Assembly: GCA_043776635.1 (NCBI GenBank)
Contig: JAYVRA010000097.1
Span: forward strand, 1 to 16,882
Reading direction: 5' to 3'
DNA length: 16,882 nucleotides
From: JANMEX01 sp043776635
GTDB taxonomy: Bacteria; Pseudomonadota; Alphaproteobacteria; Rhizobiales; Rhizobiaceae
Both the position numbers and the translations under genes were made by a program. This document shows, piece by piece, positions 14,444 through 16,882 of the stretch (positions are counted from its first letter, which is position 1; each line of letters begins with the position of its first letter). Below the pieces are notes generated by a model. It saw nothing but the letters and a program-made list of their open reading frames with translations. It was not told the DNA's origin and did no database searches.

Positions 14444-14507
14444 AAACACAGCAAGCCTTAAACGCAGCAAGCCTTAAACGCAGCAAACTTTAAACACAGA
14501 AAAGCCG
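14444..14507. repeat. 16-bp direct tandem repeats (three copies plus a degenerate fourth)
   Basis: Copies begin at 14444, 14460 and 14476. The first two are nearly identical (AAAC, R, CAGCAAGCCTT) and the third differs by two bases. A fourth, degenerate copy from 14492 runs into the rpmF terminator stem. The array fills the space between the membrane-protein promoter and the rpmF terminator. Being 16 bp, it is not coding in phase with anything. Copy number is likely variable by slippage. Confidence 0.75.
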
Positions 14508-14521
14508 GTGCGAACACCGGC
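14498..14521 (-). terminator. Intrinsic terminator of rpmF
   Basis: Read on the minus strand, a 7-bp stem GCCGGTG / CACCGGC with a stable TTCG tetraloop is followed at once by TTTTCTG. It lies about 28 bases past the rpmF stop codon. This is the clearest rho-independent terminator in the window. Confidence 0.8.
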
Positions 14522-14549
14522 CAATCGAAATCCACGAAACCAAATCCAA

Positions 14550-14732
14550 TTAGTTTGACTGTGCGTCCAAAACTTGGCGACCACGATACATGCCGGTCTT
14601 CAGATCGATATGGTGGGGACGACGCAGTTCGCCTGAAGCCTTATCTTCAACATAGGTCGGGGCTTTCAACGCATCGGCTGAGCGGCGCATGCCGCGCTTG
14701 GATGGCGAAGTTTTTCTTTTTGGCACGGCCAT
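14550..14732 (-). CDS. rpmF: 50S ribosomal protein L32
   Basis: The 60-residue basic protein starts MAVPKRKTSPSKRGMRRSADAL and ends in the SGELRRPHHIDLKTGMYRGR segment typical of alphaproteobacterial L32. It lacks the zinc-type cysteines, as is normal for this group. L32 is part of the large ribosomal subunit. ATG 14732 is chosen over an upstream in-frame codon because MAVPKRK is the universal start and GGAAG lies about 7 bases before it. It follows mtgA on the same strand, 136 bases away, and ends in a strong TTCG-loop terminator. Confidence 0.97.
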   Translation of the reverse strand: MAVPKRKTSPSKRGMRRSADALKAPTYVEDKASGELRRPHHIDLKTGMYRGRQVLDAQSN

Positions 14733-14868
14733 ATGAGGCTTCCTTTTCAAACATACATACCAAAGCACCGGAATCTCCGGCCCTTAGGCACTAAATTTCA
14801 TATTCTGGGCTGCCTATACACGGGCAATTTCGTTTTGACTAGCATGAGTCTTCAAAAAACACGTCACT

Positions 14869-15663
14869 TCATTGCTCAACACAGCCGACATAACCGCCGG
14901 AGAATGAGGCGCGGCGCTCCACCACTCTGGCAAGCCGTATCAGGCCCTTTGAGGGCTTGCCCGGATGGCGCAAAATCGGGTTCGGCAGGCTAACTGCCAA
15001 TAGCGCGGCCTGGCGGGCCGTCAGGTTTCTTGCCGAAGTCTTGAAATGATAGCGCGCTGCGGCCTCAATGCCATAAATTCCCGGGCCCCACTCGGCAATA
15101 TTCAAATAAAGCTCCATCAAGCGGTATTTTGACCAGATTAAATCCGCAGAAAGCGCATAAGGAATTTCGATTACTTTGCGCACAAACGAATGGCTGGACC
15201 ACAAAAACAAGTTTTTCACGGTCTGCATGGGTATAGTCGATGCCCCGCGCGAACCTTCACCATCCATGGCGTCGTTGATAACCGTATTTAGCGCACCCCA
15301 ATCAACGCCATCATGCGCGCAATATTGGCCATCTTCGGACATCATCACTGAGTAAACTAAGACCGGCGCGATATCCTCCAAGTCAACCCATGTGCGGGTG
15401 TAGCCTTGGCCGGTCACTAAATCTTTGAGCATCAGGGTGGAAATAGGGTGGATGAAAGGAATGAGATAAAGAAGCATCAGCGCGACGGGGGCGAGCGAGA
15501 CGACAATGCCATACTTAAATATTTTTCGTGCGATATCCCGGATAGGTGCGCGCCTTATACCCTTCACAGCGATAGGCCCGGATACGGGAACCCAATTGAG
15601 TTCCTCGCCCTGCTCCCGTGTTTGACCTTCAATATGGTCATCGCTGTGGCCCTCAACTGCCAT
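14869..15663 (-). CDS. mtgA: Monofunctional biosynthetic peptidoglycan transglycosylase
   Basis: This GT51 family member of 264 residues polymerises lipid II into glycan strands at the periplasmic face. A cytoplasmic acidic N terminus (1-45) precedes one membrane anchor at about 52-72. The catalytic domain shows MSEDGQYCAHDGVDW with E110, GASTIPMQTVKNLFLW (140-155), and RKVIEIPYAL with the second glutamate E166; the 56-residue spacing matches the family. MELYLNIAEWGPGIYGIEAA follows (183-202). There is no transpeptidase domain, so it is not a class A PBP. ATG 15663 is chosen because GGAAGG lies 4 bases upstream; ATG 15681 or 15768 would add residues without a good ribosome-binding site, and the latter would overlap the ispA start. 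The gene is divergent from ispA. Confidence 0.93.
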   Translation of the reverse strand: MAVEGHSDDHIEGQTREQGEELNWVPVSGPIAVKGIRRAPIRDIARKIFKYGIVVSLAPVALMLLYLIPFIHPISTLMLKDLVTGQGYTRTWVDLEDIAPVLVYSVMMSEDGQYCAHDGVDWGALNTVINDAMDGEGSRGASTIPMQTVKNLFLWSSHSFVRKVIEIPYALSADLIWSKYRLMELYLNIAEWGPGIYGIEAAARYHFKTSARNLTARQAALLAVSLPNPILRHPGKPSKGLIRLARVVERRASFSGGYVGCVEQ

Positions 15664-15708
15664 TAAACCTTCCGCCTGCATCCCACTTACGTTCTGACTT
15701 AACGGGCA

Positions 15709-15725
15709 ATTGCGCAGGGCGCAAT
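15709..15725. promoter_or_regulatory. Perfect inverted repeat in the mtgA-ispA divergent spacer
   Basis: ATTGCGC (15709-15715) and GCGCAAT (15719-15725) are separated by three bases. The repeat sits 46 bases before the mtgA start and 42 bases before the ispA start, in the only space available for both promoters. It is operator-like; no regulator is suggested by the sequence. Confidence 0.45.
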
Positions 15726-15766
15726 GCGGATAGCTTGACGCGGTTTTGATTTCGGGCGATTGCCTC

Positions 15767-16690
15767 ATGATGGAGCAAATTAACGAGCCGTTTGATTTTG
15801 AAACCCGCCTGCGCGACCGTGCGCTGGGCGTTGAAGCTATTTTGAATCGTCTGCTTTCTTCACAGATATTGGATGGCGAAATCATCCGGCCCAAACGTTT
15901 GCTGGATGCTGTTCGCCATGGTGTCTTGAATGGCGGCAAACGTCTACGGCCGTTTCTGGTGCTGGAAAGTGCGGCACTGTTTGATGCAGATAATGATGCG
16001 GCGCTGCGCGTGGCAGCGGCGCTGGAATGTGTGCATTGCTATTCGCTTATCCATGATGATCTGCCGGCGATGGACGATGATGATCTTCGCAGGGGCCAGC
16101 CGACTGTGCACCGCGCCTTTGATGATGCCCATGCGATATTGGCGGGCGACAGCCTGCTGACACTGGCGTTCGATATTATTGCCGACCCTGAGACTGAACT
16201 TGATGCGAAAGTCCGCATTGAGTTGGTGCGGATGCTGGCGCGTAGCGGGGGCCTTGGCGGCATGGCTGGCGGACAGGCGCTCGATTTGGCGGCTGAAACC
16301 ATGAAGCCGGACGAGGCCGGGATCATTCGCCTGCAAGCCATGAAAACCGGCGCATTACTGCGGTTTGCTTGTGAGGCGGGAGCCGTTGTCGGCGGCGCTT
16401 CGCTACACGAGCGGCAAACATTGACGGAATTTGGTTCGGCAATTGGTCTGGCGTTCCAAATTGCCGATGATCTTCTAGACCTGACAGCGGACGCAAAGCG
16501 CATGGGTAAAGCCACCGGCAAAGACGCCGCGCGGGGCAAGGCCACGCTGGTTTCGCTGCATGGCGAACAGTGGGCCCGCAGACAGCTTGATGGACTTATC
16601 GCTCAAGCCTCAGAATTGCTGGAGCCGTTTGGCGCAAAGGCACATGTGCTGATAGAGGCGGCAAAATTTGTGGTGAGGAGAGAGATGTGA
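15767..16690 (+). CDS. ispA: Polyprenyl (farnesyl) diphosphate synthase
   Basis: The 307-residue all-helical prenyltransferase adds isopentenyl units to dimethylallyl and geranyl diphosphate, giving farnesyl diphosphate for ubiquinone, undecaprenyl and hopanoid routes. Motifs are NGGKRLRP at 55-62, and the first aspartate-rich motif HDDLPAMDDDDLRRG (D97, D98 and 103-106). This has the DDx4D form with the two-residue insert usual in bacterial IspA. GGMAGGQALDL follows at 164-173, and the second motif QIADDLLD has D234, D235 and D238. ATG 15767 or the next codon 15770 is the start; no strong ribosome-binding site is visible, and a TTG at 15746 is in frame but less likely. It is divergent from mtgA with 103 bases between starts. 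Confidence 0.95.
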   Translation: MMEQINEPFDFETRLRDRALGVEAILNRLLSSQILDGEIIRPKRLLDAVRHGVLNGGKRLRPFLVLESAALFDADNDAALRVAAALECVHCYSLIHDDLPAMDDDDLRRGQPTVHRAFDDAHAILAGDSLLTLAFDIIADPETELDAKVRIELVRMLARSGGLGGMAGGQALDLAAETMKPDEAGIIRLQAMKTGALLRFACEAGAVVGGASLHERQTLTEFGSAIGLAFQIADDLLDLTADAKRMGKATGKDAARGKATLVSLHGEQWARRQLDGLIAQASELLEPFGAKAHVLIEAAKFVVRREM

Positions 16691-16882
16691 TGATCGACCC
16701 TTGCTTGGGCTGAATTATTGTCACACCCCTCCCGCACCACGCCCGGATTCACCCGTCTGGTCATTGCAATAAGTGGAAGCGGGTCGCTTCTCCGGAAGCG
16801 CGGGTATTGTAGTGGGTTGCGCTACTCTTGCGCCCCGCACGATATAACTTCGCTATCACAGCCCGGGCTGGCCTTTCGACCG
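16691..16882. other. Gene-free edge downstream of ispA with alternative hairpins
   Basis: No gene is supported in these 192 bases. One plus-strand frame (16697 to the edge, 62 codons) and one minus-strand frame (about 39 codons entering from the edge) are open but match nothing I recognise. The section 16776-16800 holds GAAGCG, CGCTTC, GAAGCG in a row, so the middle part can pair left (loop of 3) or right (loop of 4), but not both. ACCCG at 16751 can pair with CGGGT at 16780 or 16801. No T-run follows. Confidence 0.4.

Noticed and set aside
14444..14507. CRISPR array
   Set aside because: The 16-bp units abut directly with no spacers.
16697..16882. Plus-strand open frame running to the window edge
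   Set aside because: It has no convincing start or ribosome-binding site and an unfamiliar composition; the region is probably non-coding.

Overview
The window looks like chromosome from an alphaproteobacterium, most likely of the Hyphomicrobiales/Rhizobiales type. The evidence is a PHB-type phaA-phaB pair divergent from phaR, a leuS-lptE pair, and rpmF next to a monofunctional transglycosylase and a farnesyl-diphosphate synthase. GC is moderate: about 55% in a sampled line of yggS, but about 32-33% in three sampled 60-base lines of the PIN gene. There are no rRNA or tRNA genes, no CRISPR array and no recognisable transposase.

Layout from left to right: acs (acetyl-CoA synthetase, minus strand). 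Its divergent neighbour is a secreted M15/DUF882-type peptidase, which converges on a two-gene minus-strand operon of a class III aminotransferase followed by a glutamine-synthetase-family ligase. Upstream of that operon, also on the minus strand, lies yggS, then an AT-rich PIN-domain gene, then a HigA-type antitoxin gene. leuS-lptE runs on the plus strand, divergent from yggS. It ends in a 300-base convergent gap holding a large nested palindrome. Next comes the PHB block: phaB and phaA on the minus strand, a 291-base divergent control region, and phaR on the plus strand. A small four-helix membrane protein, rpmF and mtgA (all minus strand) follow. mtgA is divergent from ispA (plus strand), and a 192-base gene-free edge closes the window.

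The metabolic theme is acetyl-CoA. acs makes it, PhaA and PhaB turn it into (R)-3-hydroxybutyryl-CoA for PHB, and PhaR is the PHB-responsive repressor. The PHB synthase phaC is not in the window. The phaA-phaR intergenic region carries a CTGC-N4-GCAG site of the kind reported for PhaR. It sits just downstream of a TTGACA -35 candidate for phaA. A 12-bp perfect hairpin abuts the phaR ribosome-binding site.

The most unusual items are: (1) a PIN-like gene coupled to a HigA-family antitoxin gene instead of a HigB toxin, in an AT-rich islet; (2) the roughly 165-base nested inverted repeat after lptE; (3) the PhaR operator and leader-hairpin arrangement; (4) the aminotransferase/glutamine-synthetase-like operon of unknown substrate; (5) short tandem repeats of 7 bp and 16 bp in two spacers. 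Most other genes are ordinary housekeeping genes.
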